64,000 bases of DNA from Hirudinaria manillensis (lineage: Eukaryota > Annelida > Clitellata > Hirudinida > Hirudinidae): positions 4,519,001 through 4,583,000 of the forward strand of contig CM067528.1 in assembly GCA_034509925.1 (NCBI GenBank), in the 5' to 3' direction. Each line of letters opens with the position of its first letter. Within the stretch, counting starts at the first letter, position 1. A model generated the notes under the pieces. That model was not told where the DNA came from. It worked only from the letters and a program-made list of their open reading frames with translations, and made no database searches. The translations under genes and the position numbers were made by a program. Below, one piece after another: positions 26,064 to 64,000 of the stretch.

Positions 26064-27656
26064 TCACGATTCCCTAAAGTATCCAGCTTGCTACAAAGAT
26101 CTTTTATTATACCTGAGTGGAATTAACAGGCATGGTAGCACAACCTAAAGTAGTAACAATATTGATTTAGGAAAAATTTGGTACTTACTTGATTGAATGT
26201 TTACAACAAATTCATAGATGTTGAGGATATTCTCCTGTGATGTCACAGCTGTTCTATGAATATCTCTCATTCCTAAGGATGTCAGATAAGATTAACAAGA
26301 TAAGAATTTATTGTGGAATTTAACTTAAGTTACCTTCTATTAGCTCTTTTGGGTTTTCTTTGAGGTCATAAGTGATTTCCTTGGTGTCAACTTGTATTTT
26401 TAAAGTTTCTGCAAAGACAAACATGTGGATTGACAGTCTTAGTAGCTTAAGAGGGCTGTAAGCCTTCTTAAACCTCCATTCACACTTGCTGTAACAGAAG
26501 GAGCAATGTTAAAGATGTCTGTCGTTATTTTTGGATGAGAATCACATCCCGTCTTTGCATCGATCTGTAAATTTTCATCCAAGATGATTTTGAAGGACCC
26601 CTCATCATTCTTTGTTGGGGTACTTGTGGAGAAAGCTTTTGTAGCAGAATCAAATCTGAAAAAAATTATTTTTGGATTATCAGGTAAGTTATCTCATGAT
26701 GTAAGCTACCTTCTGTTTCTGGTAGGTCTGTTTTGGCTTGGAGTGCTATCACTGAAATAGTCAACTTTTGCAGAACTTTTTGTGCTTGCTTTAGTTGATG
26801 GATATGATGGGAACTTCGCTTCCGAGACTTCTGTATTGTTGCTCCTCTGCAACTTCTCCAAACTATTAATCAACTCAGCCATGAAATGAGCTAAACTGGG
26901 ATTAAAAGCATTGAGAGAATCTACATTGAGAGTCTGGTCTTGGCTTGATTCTTTGTTCTTTGGTTTTATGTGGGCATTCAGTTGACTCAGGTCCACTATA
27001 GGGATGCTACTTGAGGAAGATGATCCTTCCGCAGAATTATGAGTAAAGCGTTTTCGCCTATGTGTAACGTTCACGTGACGATGGCATGGTATCTTGAAAG
27101 AAGTATTTTTGTAAATCTCTCTAGGATGTTGGCTGCACTTTTGATGTTTGTGCATTTTAGCACTTGGGTCCTGGTGATAGACTTTTAGCCATCTCTCAAC
27201 AATTTCTAGAGAATCTTGCTCAGGTAATTTTGGGGAAATTTCATCAACCAAGGTTTCCAAATTCTTCTCAGAGATACTGGGAACCTGTTCTTGCTTTTCA
27301 GATCTATCATATAATGTATTTTCCTTTAATACTGAAACATCTAAATTCTTTAAGGATGTTTTGCAGCTAGTCTCATTAGTGCCAATGCCCTCCAGAAACT
27401 TGTTCGTCGCCGAAGATGAGCCTTGATTGAAAGCTCGATCCGGATCGGCACCAGAATCACCAGCATTGTTTCCGTTCAAGTATTTCTTTAATTTAGACCA
27501 CTTCTTTCGCAAGGACTTGCTTTTTACAGGTTGTTTGCACTCTTGAAAGTCACTTTCCCCATCTCCTTCATACGTCTTTCCCGACATTCTTGGGCTATCA
27601 CAATGTAATGCTTTCTGATGCGAATGCGGACATTCCTCAACATCAACGTCGGCCAT
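26064..27656 (-). CDS. Unrecognised 444-residue protein
   Basis: Six exons join in phase: 27656-26710, 26655-26486, 26408-26334, 26272-26189, 26144-26113, 26090-26064. The first ATG chosen gives MADVDVEECPHSH; an in-frame ATG at 27692 is also possible. The first exon encodes about 315 polar, mostly disordered residues with a basic stretch (KSLRKKWSKLKKY), a serine run and a basic RRKRF. After a short SFKIILDENLQID segment come TLKIQVDTKEITYDLKENPKELIEG and a helical segment DIHRTAVTSQENILNIYEF. No signal peptide, membrane segment or known domain was found. It is convergent with the SCHIP1-like gene, with stops 369 bp apart. A possible polyadenylation signal (AATAAA on -) lies at 25862-25857. 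Coding status rests on phase-consistent splicing. Confidence 0.6.
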
Positions 27657-28554
27657 GCAGGCTATGGATCTCAATGTTTTATTTACGAACATTTCTGTGA
27701 GAACGCTGCCCAAACATCAACAGACACAAAGCAAAGAAATGAAAATACGCTAATCCTCAGTTTTGGCTATCTAAGAACCCGTAAACTAAACGCCAGTAGT
27801 GGCGCCACTCCTTACGGTTCTTTAATGCTATTTAAAAATTAACATGGAGGCAACCACGGCGAGTATAAAGCAATAAAGAGCTTACATTTTGATTAAATAT
27901 CATATGATCATTTCCCACCGTATCTCAAAAAGAGCCTTTTTCCACTTTCTGACTCTTCCACAACACAGAATCCAGTGGCATATGGATGCAATTCACCACT
28001 TATGTGATTGATTAAAGCATAAAAGTATCACTCACCCTTCAACCCCAATATTTAACAATTTCTCCTAACCACCAATAGCGCAATCACCCAAAAATTGCAT
28101 GGTTTATGTTCGTTTAATCACTGTTCAAGTTTCGATAACGGAGGCCCCCGTTAACATCCCCCCTTGCTCGTCATTTAATGTAATATATAATATTTCAAAA
28201 ATTTGGCTTGAGAAATGATACAATTTCATTTTTATGAAGAAAGTTACTTAGTAACAAGGGGTCAGAGCCAACAAGGGGAAAAACGCCATAACGTCCTGTC
28301 AGACATTTATATAAAAATCACTGCTTAACTGTTCATTTAAATTCAAGGGATAAATCAAATTATACTAAAAAAAAATTCATTTATTTCATCATGTTACATT
28401 GTAGCAAGAGAAAAAATATAACTTATTTCACTCTGCAACAGCTCTCTCATCGCAACGAATCGTGACTTCGGGTCGGGGGTTGAGGCTAATTAATTAAAGA
28501 TTAATTAAAAAACATCAGCTTTGTCGTTTACATAAGTTCTTTACAGGCATTTTC
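27657..28554. other. Intergenic region with no recognised feature
   Basis: This holds the presumed 5' region of the unknown gene. It is AT-rich with short homopolymer runs; no frame, RNA or repeat was recognised. Confidence 0.5.
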
Positions 28555-28907
28555 TCATTTGTTATCGACATTATCGCCACTCGCTTCAAGTGTTGCGTTG
28601 GCCATATTTTGGAGTTTTGCCGTTAATTCTTTGGCGGGCTTGAGAATGACTTCCGTGTTAGCATCGCATACGAAGCATTAATGAGTTTTCTTAAGGTGTT
28701 TCACAATGCAAGCCTCATTGAAATAATGCTTGCACTTGGTGACCATTGGGTTAGTGAAAGATTGCCTGCAAATGTAATATTTGTATGGGAGAGCATTCTC
28801 TTCATCGCTCGACACTTCGTAATGGGCCATATTTTCTCGTTTCTTGTCCAATCCGAGTTCTGCCTCTCGTTCCAACTGCCAACCGTGTTTATAATCGCTT
28901 CTTGAAT
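28555..28907 (-). pseudogene. Decayed RNF113-type RING finger copy (5'-truncated)
   Basis: The reverse strand encodes the C-terminal part of RNF113/CWC24 proteins: RSDYKHGWQLERE, then ICRQSF, VTKCKHYF, CFVCD and KPAKELTAKL up to a TGA at 28557-28555. RNF113 is a spliceosome-associated zinc-finger E3 ligase. The copy is disabled: an in-frame TAA at 28680-28678 falls inside the RING between the H and the last CxxC, the first RING cysteine is Tyr (YYIC for CxIC) and the Cys of HYFC is Asn. The CCCH zinc finger and N-terminus are absent upstream. No intron is seen within the copy, which suggests a truncated retrocopy. Vertebrate RNF113A is itself intronless, so this is not decisive. Confidence 0.8.
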
Positions 28908-29180
28908 TGTATCTTCAAGATTTTATATTTATGAAAAGATTTAATTCCAAATTAAAATGCCCAAATAATATTATGTCAGGATAATTTCGATGAAAATCAC
29001 AGCTTGACTATCCATGCTATATTCAAGAAGTAAAACAAATTCTACAAAAATAAGTTTAATTTAACAAAAACGCATAAAAATATATAATAACATAGTCAAT
29101 ATAATAACATAACGATAAATAAAAAAAAGCCACAATAAAGGTCAATTAGTAATAAATTAAATTATTATGTCTTTTTTACC

Positions 29181-29186
29181 TTTATT
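29181..29186 (-). terminator. Polyadenylation signal of the dynein gene
   Basis: AATAAA on the reverse strand about 45 bp after the dynein stop codon. Position and sequence fit a poly(A) signal; cleavage site not seen. Confidence 0.5.
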
Positions 29187-29230
29187 TAATAGTTTAATTA
29201 AGAAACTAAAGTGAGAAATTATCTTAAAAG

Positions 29231-57895
<28,665 letters not shown>

Positions 57896-58281
57896 CTTTG
57901 AATCGAGACAATAGATTTAAACGTCAAATAATTACAACTCAAGAAAATATATTATTTATATAAGTTTTATTCATAAAGCGCACAGAAAATCAGCCAGTAA
58001 ATATACTTTTTCAACCTCATTAATCGTTAACGGAATCGTCGCCTAGCAACCAATCAGCTAGTTTCAACTCTTTAGCAAAGAAAATTAACATTTAAACCGG
58101 GTCTAGTTTTATTCGCATTTGAATATAATGCTGTTTTAAAGCAAGTAATTGAGACAACACTTGTATAATAGTCTATAACAAAAATAAATGGCAAGTAACT
58201 TGAGCAATATAAAAGTAATTATTTTTTGTCTCATTTTTGGTCCAAAGTCCGCTTTGTACTCAGTTCAAAAACTCGGCAGTG
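57896..58281. promoter_or_regulatory. Divergent promoter region of dynein heavy chain and ALDH16A1
   Basis: Only 386 bp separate the two start codons, which point away from each other, so both promoters must lie here or in the leaders. The sequence is AT-rich and I see no convincing TATA box or named ciliary-factor site. Confidence 0.5.
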
Positions 58282-61200
58282 ATGTCGGCTGGTTGCGCTG
58301 ATGAGGAAAGTAAAAGTAGGTCCGAGAACATCAAAAAAATATTTGAATCATTGTCGTACGGACCTTCTCCCGAATCCGACAAAGTGGCGAAGGTTAAAAC
58401 ATCTGCACAAACATTTCTTGTAATTTCTTGGAGTTTCTGAAGTGGTTATGAATCGTTGATCTCTTAAGGCCAGAAATAGAACAATTTAGATAATGAATTT
58501 TACATAATTTCCTAATTCAAAGTTATATTTAAAAAATCGGAGCTAGCGTTCATTGTATTTTAGGCTTGGTTAGAAGACCACAAACGAAAGTTTGGACATT
58601 TCATTAATAACGAATGGGTTTTTAATGAGAAAAATCAGACTTATGACACAAGGTGCCCAGCCACTGGTAAATATGCTTTTCAAACATATCTAAGTTTGAT
58701 TGAGTTTCAAAAAAAAATTCCAAAAACATAAGTCTTTAATTTAAGGGGAAGTGCTAGCTTCAACTCTTCAGGGTTCGACTGATGATGTGGATAAAGCTGT
58801 GATAGCTGCAAAAGATGCTTATGGCACATGGAGTCAGACTACTGGACATTTCAGAGCCAGAATTTTATACAGGTATTTGCATAAATTATTGAAATTCAGT
58901 TGCTCATTACTTGTTGTGTAATTATTCAAACGCAAGATTTGTTTTCCTAAAGTATTGCTCGCCATCTTCAAAAACATGCAAGATTATTGGCTGTTGTGGA
59001 ATCTCTGGACAACGGTAAGCCTATAAGGGAATCCAGAGATGTAGATGTGAACATCATCATCAGACACTTGTATTATCATGCTGGATGGGCATCGCTCATG
59101 GACACAGAATTCCAAAATTGGTCATCCTTAGGTATTTTGGTCTTTTTGATTTGTTGATGTCATTTATGCCTATAGAATAGTAATATTATAGCATTTATAG
59201 GTATGATAAAAAGGTATTAATTATTCCTAACAAGTAAAATTCAATGCAGGAGTTATCGGAGCGATAGTACCCTGGAATTTTCCACTCATGTTGTTGGTAT
59301 GGAAAGTGGCTCCAGCCTTGGCTATGGGAAATGTCGTCGTACTAAAGCCCGCAACATATACAAGGTTAAGTGCCCTACTCTTTGCAGAGATTTGTGCCGA
59401 AGCAGGTCTACCACCAGGTGTCTTCAATGTTGTTACTGGCCCAGCTTCAATGGGCAGTTATCTGGCCAGCCACAAAGATGTGCAAAAGGTGGCATTTACT
59501 GGATCAACCGAGGTAGCCCAAAAATTGTACTTTGTGCCCACAATTAATTTTCTTTCAGTAAAGTCATTAACATTTTAATATTACTAAATCAAATCTTCAA
59601 TAAAGTAGACTCTCAACCATTCGATCGTAGTGAAAAAACTTTGCCCACTTAGATCGGACAAGTATTGAGAAGGTCTTTGGCTGGCAGTGGCAAAAAACTC
59701 TCTCTTGAATTAGGGGGGAAGTCTCCAGTTGTTGTATTTGATTCAGCAGATTTAGATAGTGCAGTTGAGGGGATTGTGGATGCAATATGGTTTAACCAGG
59801 GCCAGGTATTCAAATTATTAATGCTTTATCATTTTATATGCTTTCGTTATTTTATATTATGTAAATGATTAATTTTTTTTTTATGTTTCAGGTCTGCTCT
59901 GCTGGGTCAAAAGTGTTGGTGCAGGAGCCGGTGTTTAAAGAGCTTGTGGAGAAGTTGAAAGACAGAATGAAGAAGCTGAGGGTCGGACACAGCCTTGACA
60001 AGTGCATCGACATGGCGGCCGTGGTCGATCCGTCGCATTTGAAAACTATCAAGAAATTCATTCAATCTGCCATCGACGAAGGAGCAAATGTTAATAGTCG
60101 CTCATTTAACTTGAAGATAATTCCATTGGGAAACTACTAATATATTTTATGGTGAATTAATTAACAGTTAGCTAAATAATGACCTTAGTCACCTTTTTAG
60201 GTCTACCAGGATTGGGATTGCATCCCAAGTTCAGGATGTTTTTGCCCTCCAACTCTCATTACTGAAGTTTCAACTGTGTCAAAAGTTGTTGCAGAAGAGG
60301 TTTGAAGCTTTATTAAACATATTTGTGTCTTTGGTCACTGCTAACTTTATCAAGCAAAGGATATTTTGTCAATTGAACATTGAGATTTATTCAATTTGCC
60401 AATTCACAGATTTTCGGACCCGTGCTTGTCGTGCTTCCATTTAGAACGTGCAGAGAAGCTATTGAGTTGTCTAACAACACCTGTTATGGTTTGGCTGCCA
60501 GTGTTTGGACCGAAAAAATTGGAGTTGCCATGGAAGTTGCGATGAGTATAAAGGCTGGCACCGTTTGGATTAACTGTCACAATTGCTTTGATGCTGCTGC
60601 TGGATTCGGAGGCTACAAAATGAGCGGTTACGGGAGAGACGGTGGCAAAGAGGCAAGTTCCTGTGCTCTTTAATTGCTTGAGATGACATGAAACATCACA
60701 AATGGTTTTCTTCTTAGGGACTTTATGAATACATAAAGCCAAAATGGCAAAAGCCAGTTCCACCAGTGCTACCTGATTCTGATGCTGCTGGGGATGCCAT
60801 ATCACCTTGTAGACCTAATTTTAAAAGTGGCACTTCTGAGATAACTTCCTTGCCCAAGTATATTTTTGTTTTGTGATGCAAAGTTATTTTCAAGCTTTGC
60901 ATAAATATATTGATTTTAAATATATTATAAGGATTGACAAGACATACAAGTTTTATTATGGAGGAAAGCAACAAAGACCTGATGCTACATACTCCAGACC
61001 AATCTTGTCCCACAATGGATCATTGTTAGGAATTGTTGGAGAAGGTGACAAAAAGGACATTAGGAATGCTGTTGAAGCAGCACAAGTTGCTCTTCCTGGG
61101 TAAGAAATGTTTGCCTTAATGAAATAAGTTGGTCTGTACTTCTATTGTATCAATGTATTGGTTCCTTTTTGCTCATAATACAAAATGACATTGTTTCAAA

Positions 61201-62104
61201 TTCTGCATCCTATTGGAGCATCGGATATTAATTTATAAATAAATTTTCTGTTTAAATTGTGGTTAGATGGAGTAAGAGAGCCTCCTACAACAGAGCGCAG
61301 ATCCTCTACTATATTGCAGAAAATTTGGAGCAGAGGGCTGATGAATTCTGTCAACTCATTTCTTCATTCAGTGGCATCTCTAAGGAGAAAGCAGAATTAG
61401 AAGTTAATAAGTCTCTTGAACGACTCTTTTATTGGGCTGCATATGCTGACAAAAATGGAGGCAGAGTTCAGGTTGATAAAATAAACTTTTGAGCTCAAAA
61501 CAAAAAAAGCTCTAAGCTTCCTTGAGCTAATTAATTTTCACTTAAAGGAAACAACTCTCTATGGAGCCACTGTCCAAATTAATGAACCAGTTGGAGTCGT
61601 AGGAATAATCTGTCCAGATGACTTTGCTCTGCTAGCTTTCATTTCTCTTTTGTCTCCTGCCATAGCACGATCTAACTGTGTGGTTATTATTCCAAGTGAG
61701 AAGTTTCCTCTCCCAGCCTTGACTTTGTATCAAGTGAGTATAAAATTTATCAAGATGGGCTGCAACATCTGTAGGTGTTATGATTTTTGTAACCGTTTCA
61801 GATATTTGACACTTCGGACCTCCCTGGAGGTGTTGTGAACATAATTTCTGGAGATTCCAATCATCTGGCTAAGTGCTTATCAGAGCATAGGGATGTTCAG
61901 GCTTTATGGTACTTTGGAGTCTCAGGATCGACTTCCAAATATGTAGAGTATGCTTCTGCAGGCAATCTCAAAAGAACCTGGACGAACAATGGGATGATGA
62001 GAGATTGGATGTCTGAAATGGAAGGGTGCGGGGAAGAATTCCTCTATCATGCGAATCAGGTGAAGAACATTTGGATACCCATGGGCGACATATTTGCTAA
62101 CTAG
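58282..62104 (+). CDS. ALDH16A1: Aldehyde dehydrogenase family 16 member A1 homologue
   Basis: Fourteen exons in phase: 58282-58392, 58564-58666, 58746-58872, 58953-59131, 59250-59512, 59653-59805, 59892-60089, 60201-60299, 60410-60652, 60718-60857, 60932-61099, 61267-61471, 61548-61733, 61802-62104; 825 aa, close to the human length. The first part is a full ALDH domain: [21 protein letters not shown] (general-base Glu) and NQGQVCSAGS with the catalytic Cys codon at 59895-59897. A second, incomplete ALDH-like domain follows ([39 protein letters not shown]), ending [11 protein letters not shown]. This two-domain plan is unique to ALDH16. The human protein lacks the catalytic Cys; this one keeps Cys and Glu, so oxidation of aldehydes with NAD(P) is plausible. 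Intron 9 uses a GC donor (AG|GCAAGT). Confidence 0.95.
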
Positions 62105-62375
62105 TTGGTGTAGTATTATGTTGTGGTGTGGTTGCAGTTGGTGAGTCATACCTTTGAAGTCTTAGGAAATAAGGGTTTTTAATGAGGTTTTTAAGATTGT
62201 GGGTGCCACTTTGTTTTTAATTTTTAATCATTGTTGAAAATGGGCATTTCAATATAGTCCCTTTGATTCCATTTGACTGTGATGAAGTAATGGATTTTGG
62301 AAATTATATGCTCGATTACAACTGTTACAATGATCAAGTGTTTTAAACAATTTGATCAAGTTTTTGTCCCTCCAA

Positions 62376-62381
62376 AATAAA
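62376..62381 (+). terminator. Polyadenylation signal of ALDH16A1
   Basis: An AATAAA about 270 bp after the stop codon on the coding strand, the first good match downstream. Use is inferred. Confidence 0.4.
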
Positions 62382-64000
62382 ATGACTTGGCTCAAACCTT
62401 AAATGGTTCTCTTTTTTTTGCAACCAATTAAGGTAGTATGTTGCTACCTGAGGTTTCAACCCTTACTGAAGATTTTTGTTCTACATATTGAACATTATCC
62501 TAGAAGCATGCTTTTAAATGTCATCAAAAAATTTGCTACACCTTTCTGGCTTGTCTGAAAATTGATATTTAAATGGCTATCTCCATTTTGTATCAGAAAT
62601 CATGAATTATATCCTCTTAAGATTTCAGTCTTTGCCATGAGGTGCCATCATAAATCCTTATTTGTAGGAGGATATTAGAATAAAATTTAGATAATTAGAT
62701 GATGCATCTCAAGAGATGGTCAGAAATACCATAATTTGTTGATTACCTTTAAACTTTTATAAGTTTTCTAGAGAGCCATATATCAAATACATTAGCCCAC
62801 TTATGAATCACCTACTCCATCCTCTTAAATACCACTAAGAAACCATCAGAAATCTATTATTTGAATCACAGATTTTTAATATTGACTCCTGGAAGTTTGA
62901 ACCATCATCTTTCAAACCACTTCTGATATGTACAGTGTACACATTAGGAAAAAACCTTATAGACCAAATAGTAGATGTTAGTCTTTTGAACTTTTGATAT
63001 AGCATTATAATGAAACTTAAAGTCATAAATCTTCAAATATGCCCTTCAAATGGCTCCCCTTAATTAAATAACCTCTCTTTGAATTCTGTATGATACTGGG
63101 ATTGCATTATTGTACAAAGGTGCATATTCCAATTATAGCACCTGCCGAACAAAAGATAACAAAAGTCTTTGCATCCGCTTCTATATTTACTCGAAGCAGT
63201 TTAGTAACCTTCTCTGACTCCCCAGATTGTTTCATTCTCGCGATTGCCAGTTTAAGCAGTTCTAACCAGCCCGACTGTCGCGAACGTTGAGAATAAGACA
63301 TTGAACACATTTTCAACTATCAAAGCACAAGAACTTATGACTCGATCTATTTTTGTGCGTTTTATATTTAAGGGAAGCTTTAATAGAACACTGTCGTGAT
63401 TGAGGCATAGACTCTTTAAACGTTTAATAGAAGCTTGTGAATCATTTACAAGCAACCATTTAAAACATTCCTGCTGCTATTCATAACCAAGTATTAGAAT
63501 CAAAACATATGCATAAATGTGAGCTATTTTAGGGTTAACCAACATCGAGTGCGGGTTCGGGTAAATTCTTTTTTTATACAACAAAAAATCACCATCAGAA
63601 ATACTGTCGCCATTTAAATATCCTAGCTCGTAAGCTTCTGTTTGAATTTCGCTATTTTTTCGTAGACAAGTGAACCTAAAATAGACTAGATTCTACAAGC
63701 ATTTTAATGTATTAGTACTCCACAACAACATCAGATAATTAAGACCGCCAAAATTATAAGTTAGCCGTTTGTTTAGGCGCGCCGGTCAAAACCAGTTTCT
63801 GCCAGACTACATTTAGTCGTGTAGGTTAATCATTGAAAAGAGGCTGGGTATCAGAACATCTCTGGAGTTACGAAAGTACTTGTTTGTTGTAGCATTAGCT
63901 TATAGTTTCAGAAAACTTTTGAGAAACCTTTCTTGTGAAGCTTGATACAATTATTGTGAGAAATTGCCGTCATATATTGTGGAATGTGAACCCGGCCGTT
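62382..64000. other. Intergenic region to the right edge, no supported gene
   Basis: AT-rich sequence without recognised domains. One frame at 63316-63107 on the reverse strand (69 residues) has a charged helical N-terminal part and a hydrophobic C-terminal stretch (TFVIFCSAGAIIGIC) like a tail-anchored small protein. Nothing else supports it and I do not call it a gene. Confidence 0.4.

Overview
This is AT-rich nuclear DNA from an invertebrate animal. Genes are split into many short exons with mostly canonical GT-AG introns, often 50-300 bp long, and there are many trinucleotide microsatellites and two non-LTR retrotransposons. The gene set (KCTD-type BTB protein, CYLD, an IgCAM, two C16orf89-type secreted proteins, IQCJ-SCHIP1, an axonemal dynein heavy chain and ALDH16A1) is bilaterian. 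A spiralian such as an annelid or mollusc would fit, but this is inference and I cannot place the species.

Layout. 1-219 (-): start of a KCTD6/21-like BTB gene that runs off the left edge. 1422-6633 (+): a CYLD-like protein with three CAP-Gly domains and a USP domain whose catalytic Cys, His and Asp positions all look altered. 7637-15949 (-): a multi-Ig, FN3, single-pass membrane protein with long introns full of ATC and AAT repeats. 16079-18361 and 19149-21119 (-): two tandem, intact paralogues of the secreted C16orf89/UPF0764 family with the same seven-exon structure. 23689-25694 (+): an IQCJ-SCHIP1 homologue. 26064-27656 (-): an unrecognised 444-residue protein. 28555-28907 (-): a broken RNF113 copy. 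29231-57895 (-): a nearly 29 kb inner-arm-type axonemal dynein heavy chain gene. 58282-62104 (+): ALDH16A1, head to head with the dynein. The last 1.9 kb holds no gene I can support beyond one doubtful small ORF.

Two retrotransposons lie in dynein introns, both antisense to it. One is a 5'-truncated site-specific element (R4/Dong-like, restriction-like endonuclease) embedded in a TAA microsatellite. The other is a nearly full-length two-ORF LINE with an AP endonuclease and reverse transcriptase (CR1/L2-like). The genes do not form an operon or a shared pathway. The functional links I see are the tandem C16orf89 pair and the close divergent dynein/ALDH16A1 starts.

Exon boundaries were read by eye from splice signals and reading phase. 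Total coding lengths divide exactly by three for ALDH16A1 (825 aa), both C16orf89 genes (331 and 316 aa), SCHIP1 (492 aa) and the unknown gene (444 aa). In the CYLD-like gene (about 1,201 aa) one junction is out by one nucleotide.
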